DNA of 64,000 bases, from assembly GCA_966211335.1 (NCBI GenBank), contig CBIHNF010000001.1, positions 496,001 through 560,000 on the forward strand, read 5' to 3'. Made by a program: the position numbers and the translations under genes. The DNA is from JAPWJZ01 sp966211335. Its GTDB lineage: Bacteria; Pseudomonadota; Alphaproteobacteria; Micavibrionales; UBA2020. This document shows, one piece after another, positions 8,000-15,815 of this stretch. The notes beneath the pieces were generated by a model, which was not told where the DNA came from, searched no databases, and was given only the letters and a program-made list of their open reading frames with translations. Position 1 is the first letter of the stretch; the number at the start of each line of letters is the position of its first letter.

Positions 8000-8929
8000 A
8001 TGACGTTCCGTCATTTTTGCAAGGTCTTCGCTTTTGCCGCCGTGATGCTGCTGGTGGGTTCGCATGATGCCCATGCTCAGCAAAAACTTGGCGACGTTAT
8101 CAACAATACATTGGGTTCCTGGGGCAACGTCCAGAACGTCTTCTCCACCGTCGCCTGGATTGCCGGCGCGTTCCTTGGCGTCGCAGCTATCTTCAAGTTC
8201 AAAGACCACGTCGACAACCCGATGCAGCATCCGCTCTCGGCTGGCGTCAAGCGTATGATTGCGGGCGGCATGTTCCTGTCGCTTCCCTTCACCATTAAAG
8301 CTGTCAACGGCTCCCTCTTCGGTACCGCTGGTGCGGGCACCGGCCAGGTGAAGGTCGACGGCTTCAACACCGGCACGCTTTCCGCCGGCGGCCTCGACAA
8401 AATGGTCGTTGACGTCATGGCGAACATTGCAGGCCCGATTGAAAACCTGCTCACCGCTTTCTCGTATCTTTCCGGCATCGCTCTCCTGCTCGTCGGCATC
8501 TCCCGCCTGACAAAGCGGATGGAGGAAGGCCCGCGCGGCCCCGCCGGTTTCGGTACCATAATGACATTCATTGCCTCCGGCATGCTGTTCAACTACGGCT
8601 CGTCGATGGGTACATTCACCTCCAGCCTGTTCGGTGACTCAAGCCTGATGACCAAGGTCAAGATCGACCCCACCGTCATCGCCAACACCGCCGATGCTGA
8701 CAAGGTGCAATACGTTTTGGAAGGTCTCGAAGTGTTCGTCATGATTGTCGGATACATCGCCTTCCTCAGAGGATGGTTCGTCTTGAAGAGCTTTGCCGAC
8801 GGGCAGCAGGGTGCTACCCTCGCGCAAGGCTTGACGTTCCTGTTCGGTGGGGCCATCGCCATCAATATGGGTGAATTCGTGAACGCGATCACCAATACTG
8901 TCGGCGTAACCGGTCTCACATTTACCTAG
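8000..8929 (+). CDS. dotE: IcmC/DotE-like protein with extra DotP-like N-terminus
   Basis: The 309-residue protein has a signal peptide or first membrane segment (1-26), a DotP-like module (about 44-105) and a DotE-like part (about 140-309) with hydrophobic helices (LTAFSYLSGIALLLVGISRL, GWFVLKSFADG). The N-terminal module matches the next protein closely: both carry FKxKxHVDNPxQxP after STVxWIxGAxLGVAxIF. Legionella DotE is about 195 residues, so this is a fusion or internal duplication. DotE and DotP are small inner-membrane parts of the Dot/Icm machine. An AGGGTG Shine-Dalgarno precedes the ATG. Confidence 0.75.
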   Translation: MTFRHFCKVFAFAAVMLLVGSHDAHAQQKLGDVINNTLGSWGNVQNVFSTVAWIAGAFLGVAAIFKFKDHVDNPMQHPLSAGVKRMIAGGMFLSLPFTIKAVNGSLFGTAGAGTGQVKVDGFNTGTLSAGGLDKMVVDVMANIAGPIENLLTAFSYLSGIALLLVGISRLTKRMEEGPRGPAGFGTIMTFIASGMLFNYGSSMGTFTSSLFGDSSLMTKVKIDPTVIANTADADKVQYVLEGLEVFVMIVGYIAFLRGWFVLKSFADGQQGATLAQGLTFLFGGAIAINMGEFVNAITNTVGVTGLTFT

Positions 8930-8993
8930 TAGACAAGTGATTAAAACTTGCTACAATTCAACTCTAATGTGTGTAAGTGAAGGAGCTACTATA

Positions 8994-9389
8994 ATGAAAC
9001 GGTCAAAAATCTCGCATAAACTCGCTGCAATCGCAACCGTCGGCATCATGGCCGGCGCAGCAACGGATGCTCACGCAACCGCCGTCAACTTCAAGACGAT
9101 GTCCCAGAACATGGTCGTCGCGTCTTCGGGTTTCAACAACCTGATCTCGACGGTCTGCTGGATCGGTGGCGCCGGCCTCGGCGTTGCTGGCATCTTCAAG
9201 CTGAAGCAGCACGTTGATAACCCGGGCCAAACCCCGATGAAAGACGGCCTGATCCGTATCGCCTGCGGCGGCGGTCTGCTGTCCTTCCCGTTCATCGAAG
9301 CTGCGATGCAGGGTTCTATCTCTGACTCGTCGCTCACGGGTATTAACGCGACGAACGTGAAAATGGACTCCGTTTCCGCGTTCCAGTAA
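8994..9389 (+). CDS. dotP: Dot/Icm membrane protein IcmD/DotP
   Basis: The 131-residue protein has a signal peptide ending DAHA, a hydrophobic helix (about 50-68), the KLKQHVDNPGQTP loop and a second hydrophobic helix. This is the IcmD/DotP pattern and length (about 132 residues in Legionella). The ATG at 8994 is preferred because AGGAG at 8981-8985 precedes it and the signal peptide then starts cleanly; the frame is open 19 codons further upstream. It sits between dotE and dotN, as in Legionella. The N-terminal part of the preceding gene is its paralogue. Confidence 0.85.
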   Translation: MKRSKISHKLAAIATVGIMAGAATDAHATAVNFKTMSQNMVVASSGFNNLISTVCWIGGAGLGVAGIFKLKQHVDNPGQTPMKDGLIRIACGGGLLSFPFIEAAMQGSISDSSLTGINATNVKMDSVSAFQ

Positions 9390-9420
9390 GACAAGACAAG
9401 GGTAAGCGGTATCTACATCT

Positions 9421-10155
9421 ATGGCTTACTTGAAAATCACGCCCGGTATCAGCGCTTTATCTGATGCCGGGCGTATTTTATCTGCGGATGTGCATAAGCC
9501 GTCCGATGATATCAAGGCGAAGGTCCTGTCTCGCGACGACAATACCTGCCGCTACTGCGGCTTCCAGTCGAAGAAATACCAGGAAACGAATTACATCGGC
9601 AAAAGCGACAAGGTTTCGGGCCCCGACGATTACGCGACCGCCTGCACCTTCTGCTACCAGTGCTTCCATATCGAACGCGTCGACCGCATGCAGTCCGGTG
9701 CCATCATCTGGCTGCCGGAAATAGGGCAGGCGGCGCTGCATCACCTCTGCCGCGCTATTTACGTCGCGCGCATTTCCCAAGGCCCTATGGCCGACGCTGC
9801 GCGTGATGCCATGGAAGCCTTGCTTGCCCGCAAGGAAGAAGCCAAGAACCGCCTCGGCACCGACAGCCCCAAAATCCTCTCGACCGTTCTTCAGGATTTT
9901 CTCGAGACCTCCGAATACAAGCAGCGCCCCGCGAAGCTGAAGGGTTTTCGCCTGCTGCCACTCGACCGCCGGATTATCAAGGAAGGCGATCTCGAGTTTA
10001 ACCAGTTCCCGCAGATCCTCGCCTTCTGGCGCTCCAAAGACGGCCCCTTCGGCGACCTGCCGCCGCGCAAATGGGTCAAGATGTTCTACGACCTGAAAGC
10101 CGGCGTCAAAGCGGGCGTCAAGTCCGACCCTCCCGTCGAGACTTCACAGAATTAA
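9421..10155 (+). CDS. dotN: Dot/Icm coupling-complex protein IcmJ/DotN
   Basis: The 244-residue soluble protein has a CxxC pair at 43/46 (CRYCGFQS) and CTFCYQC at 75-81, the zinc-binding cysteine pattern of IcmJ/DotN, which resembles an HNH-type fold. DotN binds the coupling ATPase DotL in the complex that recruits substrates. Length (about 208 in Legionella) and order between dotP and dotO agree. The C-terminal 100 residues are charged and hold LKGFRLLPLDRRIIKEGDLE. The dotL gene is not in this window. Confidence 0.85.
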   Translation: MAYLKITPGISALSDAGRILSADVHKPSDDIKAKVLSRDDNTCRYCGFQSKKYQETNYIGKSDKVSGPDDYATACTFCYQCFHIERVDRMQSGAIIWLPEIGQAALHHLCRAIYVARISQGPMADAARDAMEALLARKEEAKNRLGTDSPKILSTVLQDFLETSEYKQRPAKLKGFRLLPLDRRIIKEGDLEFNQFPQILAFWRSKDGPFGDLPPRKWVKMFYDLKAGVKAGVKSDPPVETSQN

Positions 10156-10333
10156 TTTATATCACCGATGAGACCAAGGCGGGTGCCGCGGCAGGGCTCC
10201 CGCGAAAAATTTGCGTTGTTTGATTTCCGGAATGACAATTCAAACAAAAGTCTCTTTTTCACCCGCAAGCTTCTGGTATATATTAATAAATCACGAGCGG
10301 CCGGATTTCCGGCGGCGGTAACGGGAATTCGGT

Positions 10334-13300
10334 ATGGGCATCCTCGACAGTATCTTGAAACCAATGGTCCGACTGCTGCGCCAGCCGGTGGAATCCTTCA
10401 TCCGCCTTGAAACCGCCGACAGCGAAAACGTCCTCGCCTCCGAAGATGGCTCGCTCATTACCGTCGTCAAGGTTGACGGCGCCCGCCAGATCATCGGCGA
10501 TCAGGAATACAAAAAAATCCTCTCCGACTGCGTTGTCAAACTCGGTACCCGCTTCGACCGCCCCGGCCACGCGATGCAGATTTACTTCTCGCGCAGCCCC
10601 GACCGCATTCACGATGAAATCCGCAAGCTGCTGCGCCCCAACGCAACCGCCGCCCGCAACGTCGGCCTCGAGATCGACGACATTTTTGAAGAGCGAGCGC
10701 GCCACCTCAGCCACTACCTTGCCTGGGAAGAAATTTACTTCGTCCTCTGGACCCGCCCCGCGATTTTGTCGAAGACCGACTTCGCGCGTGAAGCTGAACG
10801 CTCGCGCAAGAAAAAATGGGTCAAGGCAGATGACGCGCAGTACCCCTTCACCGGCATCGAAGGCCTCCGCACCCGCCACGCGTCTTTCACCAACGGTACT
10901 GTCGTGTCCTTGCGCGAGATGGGCATTCAGGCCTCCGAAATGGAAGTGCATGACGCGCTCGTCGCCATCCGCTCGAACCTTGTGCAGGTGTCCGGCGACT
11001 CCACATGGCGCGCCTTCCTGCCGGGCGATCCCATTCCTGCCCGAGCGCCGGAGCGCAAGAATGACCTTTCCGAAGTTTTGTGGCCGACGCTGCGCCAGCA
11101 GCTGACCACTGCTTCCGCCCGCGTCATCAACGATCACATCGTTGAAATGGGCAAATATGTCTGGGGTGGCGTCGACATGGTTCTCGGCCCCACCGATCCT
11201 ATTCCGTTCCCGCAGTTCCTCGCCCGTATGACGGAAGCGAAAGCGCCGTTCCGCATGTCTTTCCTCATCGAGGGCGGCGGCGTGCAGGGCATGGCTATGC
11301 AGGCCTTCCTCTCCTCCGTTTTCGCCGTGACCAACGCCGAGAACAAACTGGTAAAAGACGCGCTCGAAGCGCTGTCGCTCATGGCGCGTGCGGAACCCGT
11401 CGTGAAGTTCCGCCTGTCTTTCTGCACCTGGGCGCCGAAGGATGACATCAACCTTCTCGAAGACCGTCTCTCTGCCCTGACGCAGGCCGCTGAATCCTGG
11501 GGCTATGCGCAGGTCTCCTCCATCTCCGGCGATCCGCTCGATCAGGTGATGTCCTCCGCCATGGGCATCCACTGCGCCTCGACCGCCCCGCCTGCCGTTG
11601 CGCCGCTGTATGAAGTCATGAAGCTGGTGCCGTGGCAGCGTGCCTCGTCCCCCTTCGACAAAGGCTCCATCCTGTTCCGCACGCCGGACGGTCGCGTCTG
11701 GCCCTACCAGACCGGTACCAACGTCACGACGACCTGGTTCGACCTTGTGTTCGCCCAGCCGGGCGGCGGCAAGTCCGTCCTCATGAACACGCTGAACCTT
11801 GGTACCTGTTTGACCGCCGGTCTCTCCCAGCTGCCTTTCGTCGCCGTCATTGACATCGGCCCGTCTTCCGCCGGTCTCGTCTCGCTGCTGAAGGACGCCC
11901 TGCCGCCGTCGCGCCGGAACGAGGTGACCTCCTTCCGTCTGCAGATGACGACGCAGTTCGCCATCAACCCCTTCGATACCAAGCTCGGCATGCGCTACCC
12001 GCAGATCACCGAGCGCTCGTTCCTCATCGAGGTCCTGACGCTGATCTGTACACCGCCCGGTCAGGCGGAACCCTACGACGGCATTTCGCAGCTTTGCGGG
12101 ATGGTCGTCGACGAGATGTTCCGCTGGCGCGATGACCGCATGGCCAACGCCGAGCCGCGTCCATACCTGCCGCGTATCGACCAGTCCGTCGACGATGCCT
12201 TGCGCAAGCATGAAATCCAGCTGCCGCAGTCCGCCTACTGGTGGGATGTCGTCGACATGCTGTTCGAAAAAGGCGCGACCTATGAAGCGACCGTCGCGCA
12301 GCGCTACGCCATGCCCACATTGGGTGACTCGGTTGCCGCCGCCCGCCGCCCGCAGATCAAGAACCTGCTCGAAGACACCTCCATCGGCTCCTCGGCCGAG
12401 GGCGTCATTCATGCCTTCGAGCGTATGATCACCTCCGGCGTCCGCGAGTTCCCGATTCTGGCCTCCGTCACCAAATTCTCGCTCGCCGAGAACCGCGTAT
12501 GCGCGCTCGACTTGGCCGACGTCTGCCCGGCGGGCGATGCGACCTCCGACCGCCAGACGGCTATCATGTACATGCTGGCGCGCCACGCGCTGGTTACGCC
12601 CTGGTGGATCAACGAGGAAGCGCTGTCGCAAATGCGGCCGCAATACCGCGTCTACCATGAAAAGCGCCTGCGCGAATTCTCCGAGACGCCGAAGCGCCTT
12701 TGCTACGACGAGTTCCACCGGACATCGAAAACAAAATCCGTCCGCGCCCAGATCGTCCGCGACGTGCGCGAGGGCCGCAAACGCGGGATTCAAATTATTC
12801 TCGCGTCACAGATGCTGGACGACTTCGACGACGACATGGTCGATTTGGCGACAGGCGTCTGGGTCTTGGGTACCGCCATTTCCGACGGCGCGGTCGATGC
12901 GACGCAACAGCGCTTCGGCCTGACCGATACCGCCCGCTGGATCATCCGCCACCGCCTGACCGGCCCGAAAGCGTCTGGCGCACCTGCGCTGCTCGTCCTC
13001 GGCACCGTCGATGGCAAATACGAACAGCACCTGATCAACACGCTGGGCCCGCTTGAACTCTGGGCCTTCTCGACCACGACTGAGGACGTTGCCATCCGCT
13101 CCCGCCTCTACACTCGCCTTGGCGCCGCCAACGCGCGGAGACTTCTGGGCGCGAACTTCCCCGGCGGTTCGGCGCGTAATGAAATCAAGCGCCGCGTCTC
13201 CGACCTGTCTGAAAAAGGCAAGATCGAGGAAGCGACCGTCGGTGCCGTTATTGAGAAGATCTGCGAAGAGCTGATCTCCCTCACCAAGGTGCGGGTGGAA

Positions 13301-13369
13301 GAAATTTCCGCCCCGCCGCCGGCCGCACCCACGCCGCCCGCAGCGCCGCCTGCGCAAAAGACCGCGTAA
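10334..13369 (+). CDS. dotO: Dot/Icm ATPase IcmB/DotO
   Basis: The 1,011-residue protein (Legionella DotO is about 1,009) is a VirB4-class ATPase with a Walker A motif PGGGKS at 476-481 and Walker B RLCYDE ending at D792/E793, followed by a RecA-type segment (IILASQMLDDFDDDM). DotO works with DotB at the cytoplasmic base to power secretion. The N-terminal half (about 1-430) is the family's membrane-docking part. The C-terminus ends in a Pro/Ala tail. The 178-base gap before it holds an AT-rich TATATATT at about 10276 that may be a weak promoter. It is the last gene of the operon. Confidence 0.93.
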   Translation: MGILDSILKPMVRLLRQPVESFIRLETADSENVLASEDGSLITVVKVDGARQIIGDQEYKKILSDCVVKLGTRFDRPGHAMQIYFSRSPDRIHDEIRKLLRPNATAARNVGLEIDDIFEERARHLSHYLAWEEIYFVLWTRPAILSKTDFAREAERSRKKKWVKADDAQYPFTGIEGLRTRHASFTNGTVVSLREMGIQASEMEVHDALVAIRSNLVQVSGDSTWRAFLPGDPIPARAPERKNDLSEVLWPTLRQQLTTASARVINDHIVEMGKYVWGGVDMVLGPTDPIPFPQFLARMTEAKAPFRMSFLIEGGGVQGMAMQAFLSSVFAVTNAENKLVKDALEALSLMARAEPVVKFRLSFCTWAPKDDINLLEDRLSALTQAAESWGYAQVSSISGDPLDQVMSSAMGIHCASTAPPAVAPLYEVMKLVPWQRASSPFDKGSILFRTPDGRVWPYQTGTNVTTTWFDLVFAQPGGGKSVLMNTLNLGTCLTAGLSQLPFVAVIDIGPSSAGLVSLLKDALPPSRRNEVTSFRLQMTTQFAINPFDTKLGMRYPQITERSFLIEVLTLICTPPGQAEPYDGISQLCGMVVDEMFRWRDDRMANAEPRPYLPRIDQSVDDALRKHEIQLPQSAYWWDVVDMLFEKGATYEATVAQRYAMPTLGDSVAAARRPQIKNLLEDTSIGSSAEGVIHAFERMITSGVREFPILASVTKFSLAENRVCALDLADVCPAGDATSDRQTAIMYMLARHALVTPWWINEEALSQMRPQYRVYHEKRLREFSETPKRLCYDEFHRTSKTKSVRAQIVRDVREGRKRGIQIILASQMLDDFDDDMVDLATGVWVLGTAISDGAVDATQQRFGLTDTARWIIRHRLTGPKASGAPALLVLGTVDGKYEQHLINTLGPLELWAFSTTTEDVAIRSRLYTRLGAANARRLLGANFPGGSARNEIKRRVSDLSEKGKIEEATVGAVIEKICEELISLTKVRVEEISAPPPAAPTPPAAPPAQKTA

Positions 13370-13389
13370 GGCGACTAAAACTTTTACCA

Positions 13390-13424
13390 AAAAAATCCCC
13401 CGTCAAAAGCGGGGGATTTTTTTT
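13390..13424. terminator. Terminator ending the Dot/Icm operon
   Basis: ATCCCCC and GGGGGAT pair around a 9-base loop, with A-runs upstream and T-runs downstream, so it works in both directions. It serves dotO and the convergent ankyrin gene, whose stop codon lies inside it. Confidence 0.9.
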
Positions 13425-14349
13425 ATGGCTTGAGGGAGAATTTACCCGCTTTTGATTTCAGCGACGACTGGTCAAGCGCGGCCGAGAAGCCCGCAATATC
13501 CACCTGCGGTTTATACGTCGCCGGTACATGCGCCTGGTACAGCGCCAGCGCCTCCGTTTTGCGGCCGGTCCAGAGACGCGCATCGAAGGCGAGGGCGAGT
13601 TGCTGTGTTGATCCGAGGGCCTGCAGCAGCGTGGGCCCGCCGTCCGCTGATACATTCATCATATCCACTGTCCCAAGGCTTTCACCCGCGGCGACAAGCT
13701 TTTGCAGGATGACGTCAAAGTTGCCGCTGCTAGCCGCCAGATGAAAGCCACTGCGCCCGTGCCGCCCCGGCATCGGGGCGCGCAGTTCGGCGAGCGGTTT
13801 TTTGGCGAAGAATTCTTTCGACATATATTCGTCATGATTCAGCCAGCCGCGCAGTTTTTTTGAAAGGTCGGGCAGGCCGACTTCCGCCGTCCATTCGATC
13901 GCATTGAAGCTGCGGTGGCGCACGCTCGGGTCGGCGCCATGGCGCAGCAGCACTTCAGCCATTTCTTCATGGCGGTGGGCAATCGCAATCGCCATCATCG
14001 TGCCGCCGCGGGCCGTCGCATCGGCGCCGGCCTGCAGCAGCAGCTCCGCCACCCCGGCATCTCCGCGCGGAATGCTCTGCGACAGGGCGACCGAATCATC
14101 ATGGGCAGCATTGGCACCGTGCTTCAGCAGCAGGGCCACGGTTTCCCGCTTGCCCCAGTGCGCAGCTTCGGCGAGCGCGTTGTCTTTCGCGTCCTGGTTG
14201 TTTTTGTTGAGCTCGAGAAGATCCAGCAGGTGCGACGTCGTGCCGTGGCGGGTTTCCACCCCCAGCAGTCGTGCAGCCTCGGCGGCGGACAGACCCTTGA
14301 GTCGCGCCTGCCATTTATCCTCGTCATCATCTATATCCGCGACGGACAT
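13423..14349 (-). CDS. Ankyrin-repeat protein
   Basis: The 308-residue protein has about five ankyrin units in its first 200 residues (ALAEAAHWGKRETVALLLKHGA, GVAELLLQAGADA) and a separate C-terminal part containing LWTGRKTEALALYQAHVP, which I do not recognise. The frame is open to an ATG at 14388, but that codon overlaps the -10 box of a strong promoter (TTGACA 14417-14412, TATAAA 14393-14388), so the ATG at 14349 is chosen. It is convergent with the Dot/Icm operon and shares its terminator. No signal peptide is seen. A Dot/Icm effector role is possible but unproven. Confidence 0.85.
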   Translation of the reverse strand: MSVADIDDDEDKWQARLKGLSAAEAARLLGVETRHGTTSHLLDLLELNKNNQDAKDNALAEAAHWGKRETVALLLKHGANAAHDDSVALSQSIPRGDAGVAELLLQAGADATARGGTMMAIAIAHRHEEMAEVLLRHGADPSVRHRSFNAIEWTAEVGLPDLSKKLRGWLNHDEYMSKEFFAKKPLAELRAPMPGRHGRSGFHLAASSGNFDVILQKLVAAGESLGTVDMMNVSADGGPTLLQALGSTQQLALAFDARLWTGRKTEALALYQAHVPATYKPQVDIAGFSAALDQSSLKSKAGKFSLKP

Positions 14350-14387
14350 GACTTGGGTGACCTTGCTGAAAACTAAATTGAGCAACA

Positions 14388-14417
14388 TTTATAGCGGGTT
14401 AGCTTTCGTTATGTCAA
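14388..14417 (-). promoter_or_regulatory. Strong promoter for the ankyrin gene at 13.4 kb
   Basis: On the minus strand TTGACA (14417-14412), an 18-base spacer and TATAAA (14393-14388) put the transcript start near 14381. This leaves a leader of about 32 bases to the ATG at 14349 and rules out the ATG at 14388. Confidence 0.7.
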
Positions 14418-14434
14418 CCGAACAGCCATTTGAA

Positions 14435-14463
14435 TTGAAATTAAGTAAAATATTATGTAATAT
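14435..14463 (+). promoter_or_regulatory. Promoter of a short transcription unit
   Basis: TTGAAA (14435-14440), a 17-base spacer and TAATAT (14458-14463) form a near-consensus promoter. The -10 lies inside a perfect 16-base AT palindrome (14449-14464), which may be an operator. It is divergent from the ankyrin promoter. Confidence 0.6.
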
Positions 14464-14492
14464 TAAGAGATGGAGAGCTTATTTCGGGGGGA

Positions 14493-14645
14493 ATGGCTTT
14501 GAGTTTACCAAACATCGCGCCAAAGACGGAATTTGACGACAAAGCGAAACGGCCGGGGGCGGCCGAGGAAGTTGTACCAGCCAAAGATACGGCACAGGTT
14601 AAAGTCGTCTATCCATTCGGGCCGCAGTGCCTCAGGTCGCAATAG
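14493..14645 (+). CDS. Small ORF, 50 residues, unknown
   Basis: An ATG at 14493 with GGGGGGA directly upstream opens a 50-codon frame ending at TAG 14645. The peptide begins MALSLPNIAPKTEFDDKAK and ends VKVVYPFGPQCLRSQ. It has no membrane segment and is mixed charged and Pro/Ala-rich. A promoter (14435-14463) and a terminator (14696-14722) bracket it, giving a transcript of about 250 bases. I do not recognise the protein. The unit could instead be a small RNA whose frame is open by chance. Confidence 0.5.
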   Translation: MALSLPNIAPKTEFDDKAKRPGAAEEVVPAKDTAQVKVVYPFGPQCLRSQ

Positions 14646-14695
14646 TTTCTTACCACACATCATGATTTGATTTGTTTTGACGAACCCAACCTTTA

Positions 14696-14722
14696 AAAAC
14701 CCGGCTTTAAAAGCCGGGTTTT
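14696..14722. terminator. Bidirectional terminator at 14.7 kb
   Basis: AAAACCCGGCT pairs with AGCCGGGTTTT around a 5-base loop. It closes the short plus-strand unit and the convergent ankyrin gene, whose stop lies at its edge. Confidence 0.85.
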
Positions 14723-15572
14723 ATTTTGGGCTGTTTTTGAAGCGCACCGTCTTGCGCGGGGTGAAGCCGCGCTTCGCGCCGGTGTGAAATTCGGGCAGGA
14801 AAGTCATGGCGTGGCGTGAATTCCGCTCGCGGATGAGTTCAATAAGAGCCCTGATGAATTTGTCATCGCCCGCGGCAAAGCTGCGCGCGATATCGAGCGG
14901 CGTTTCGTTGAGGTCGTCCTTCAATTCATCCGACGCGCCACGCGCGATCAGGAATTTTGCAGCTTTGAGGTTTTTCTCCCGTGCCGCCTGCATCAGCGCC
15001 GTATCGCCATCGCGGTTGCGGATATCGACGCTGCAGCCTTTTTCCAGCAGTGCGTCGGCAGCCTCCGCATTGCCGCGGAAGGCGGCGATATGAAAGGCGG
15101 TTTCGCCTTCATGGTTGACGGCACTTAATGAGGCGCCATGCGTCAGCAAAACTTTCAAGGGCTCCGGCCGGTTGCGGCGCGCAGCCACCATCAGCGGCGT
15201 CGTGCCGCTGTCATTCGCCGCGTGAATTTTTCCACGCTTGTGGATGAGCAGGAGGAGGATGGAGGTATCCGCCAGCTCCGCCGCCGCATGAAGGGGCGAT
15301 GATAATTTATCATCGCTGAAGGCATTCGCATCCGCGCCGTGGTTCAGCAGCATCTGCGCCGCGAAGAAGCTGCCTTTTTCAGCAGCCGCCTGCAGCGCCG
15401 TTTTTCCGCCCTGACGCCAATGAACAGCATCCGGCCGCTTCGCGATAAAAACCCGCAAGGCCTGCGCATTATTGTGCTTCGCCGCGACAAAAAACTCCTG
15501 TTTTTCATGCGGCGAGACGGGCAGCCCGACGGGATTATTTGCTGCGTTATTGAAGTTCTGCGGTGTTGTCAT
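14721..15572 (-). CDS. Ankyrin-repeat protein
   Basis: The 283-residue protein carries about six ankyrin units between residues 25 and 235 (GKTALQAAAEKGSFFAAQMLLNHGADA, GTTPLMVAARRN, GETAFHIAAFRGNAEAADALLEKG, GDTALMQAAREKN). It ends in a basic tail with FHTGAKRGFTPRKTVRF. A similar tail ends the ankyrin protein at 59763-60608, so it may be a shared functional or targeting tail. No Shine-Dalgarno precedes the ATG. A promoter at 15580-15608 would start transcription at or one base before the ATG, pointing to a leaderless message. Confidence 0.87.
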   Translation of the reverse strand: MTTPQNFNNAANNPVGLPVSPHEKQEFFVAAKHNNAQALRVFIAKRPDAVHWRQGGKTALQAAAEKGSFFAAQMLLNHGADANAFSDDKLSSPLHAAAELADTSILLLLIHKRGKIHAANDSGTTPLMVAARRNRPEPLKVLLTHGASLSAVNHEGETAFHIAAFRGNAEAADALLEKGCSVDIRNRDGDTALMQAAREKNLKAAKFLIARGASDELKDDLNETPLDIARSFAAGDDKFIRALIELIRERNSRHAMTFLPEFHTGAKRGFTPRKTVRFKNSPK

Positions 15573-15579
15573 GGTGAAT

Positions 15580-15608
15580 TTTTAACATAAGCCACGCAAA
15601 AGAGTCAA
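15580..15608 (-). promoter_or_regulatory. Promoter, probably giving a leaderless message
   Basis: On the minus strand TTGACT (15608-15603), 17 bases and TTAAAA (15585-15580) predict a transcript start near 15573, next to the ATG at 15572. Confidence 0.45.
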
Positions 15609-15792
15609 ATTGGCCACCAGCGCCGCAATATCGCGCCGCACAAAGCCTTTCTTAACACTTGCTCATTACTGTCTGCTTCAGGAGCGATCGAATGTCCCGC
15701 CGGTTACGGCAAATTCTGTGGATAAGTCTGGACAATTTTTGAGCGACTGTGTTCAGATAGAAATATCTACGGCGTGACATGTCGGGGGTGAA

Positions 15793-15809
15793 CCTAAAAC
15801 ATTTAGGGG
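15793..15809 (+). promoter_or_regulatory. Hairpin overlapping a ribosome binding site
   Basis: CCTAAA (15793-15798) and TTTAGG (15802-15807) can pair. The second arm shares bases with the GGGG Shine-Dalgarno (15806-15809) of the gene starting at 15816. The stem is short with a 3-base loop, so any control would be mild. Confidence 0.3.
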
Positions 15810-15815
15810 ATTACC

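Noticed and set aside
10283..12793. 836-codon open frame on the minus strand
   Set aside because: It lies wholly opposite dotO, whose Walker motifs and length prove the plus-strand frame. High GC keeps the antisense frame open.
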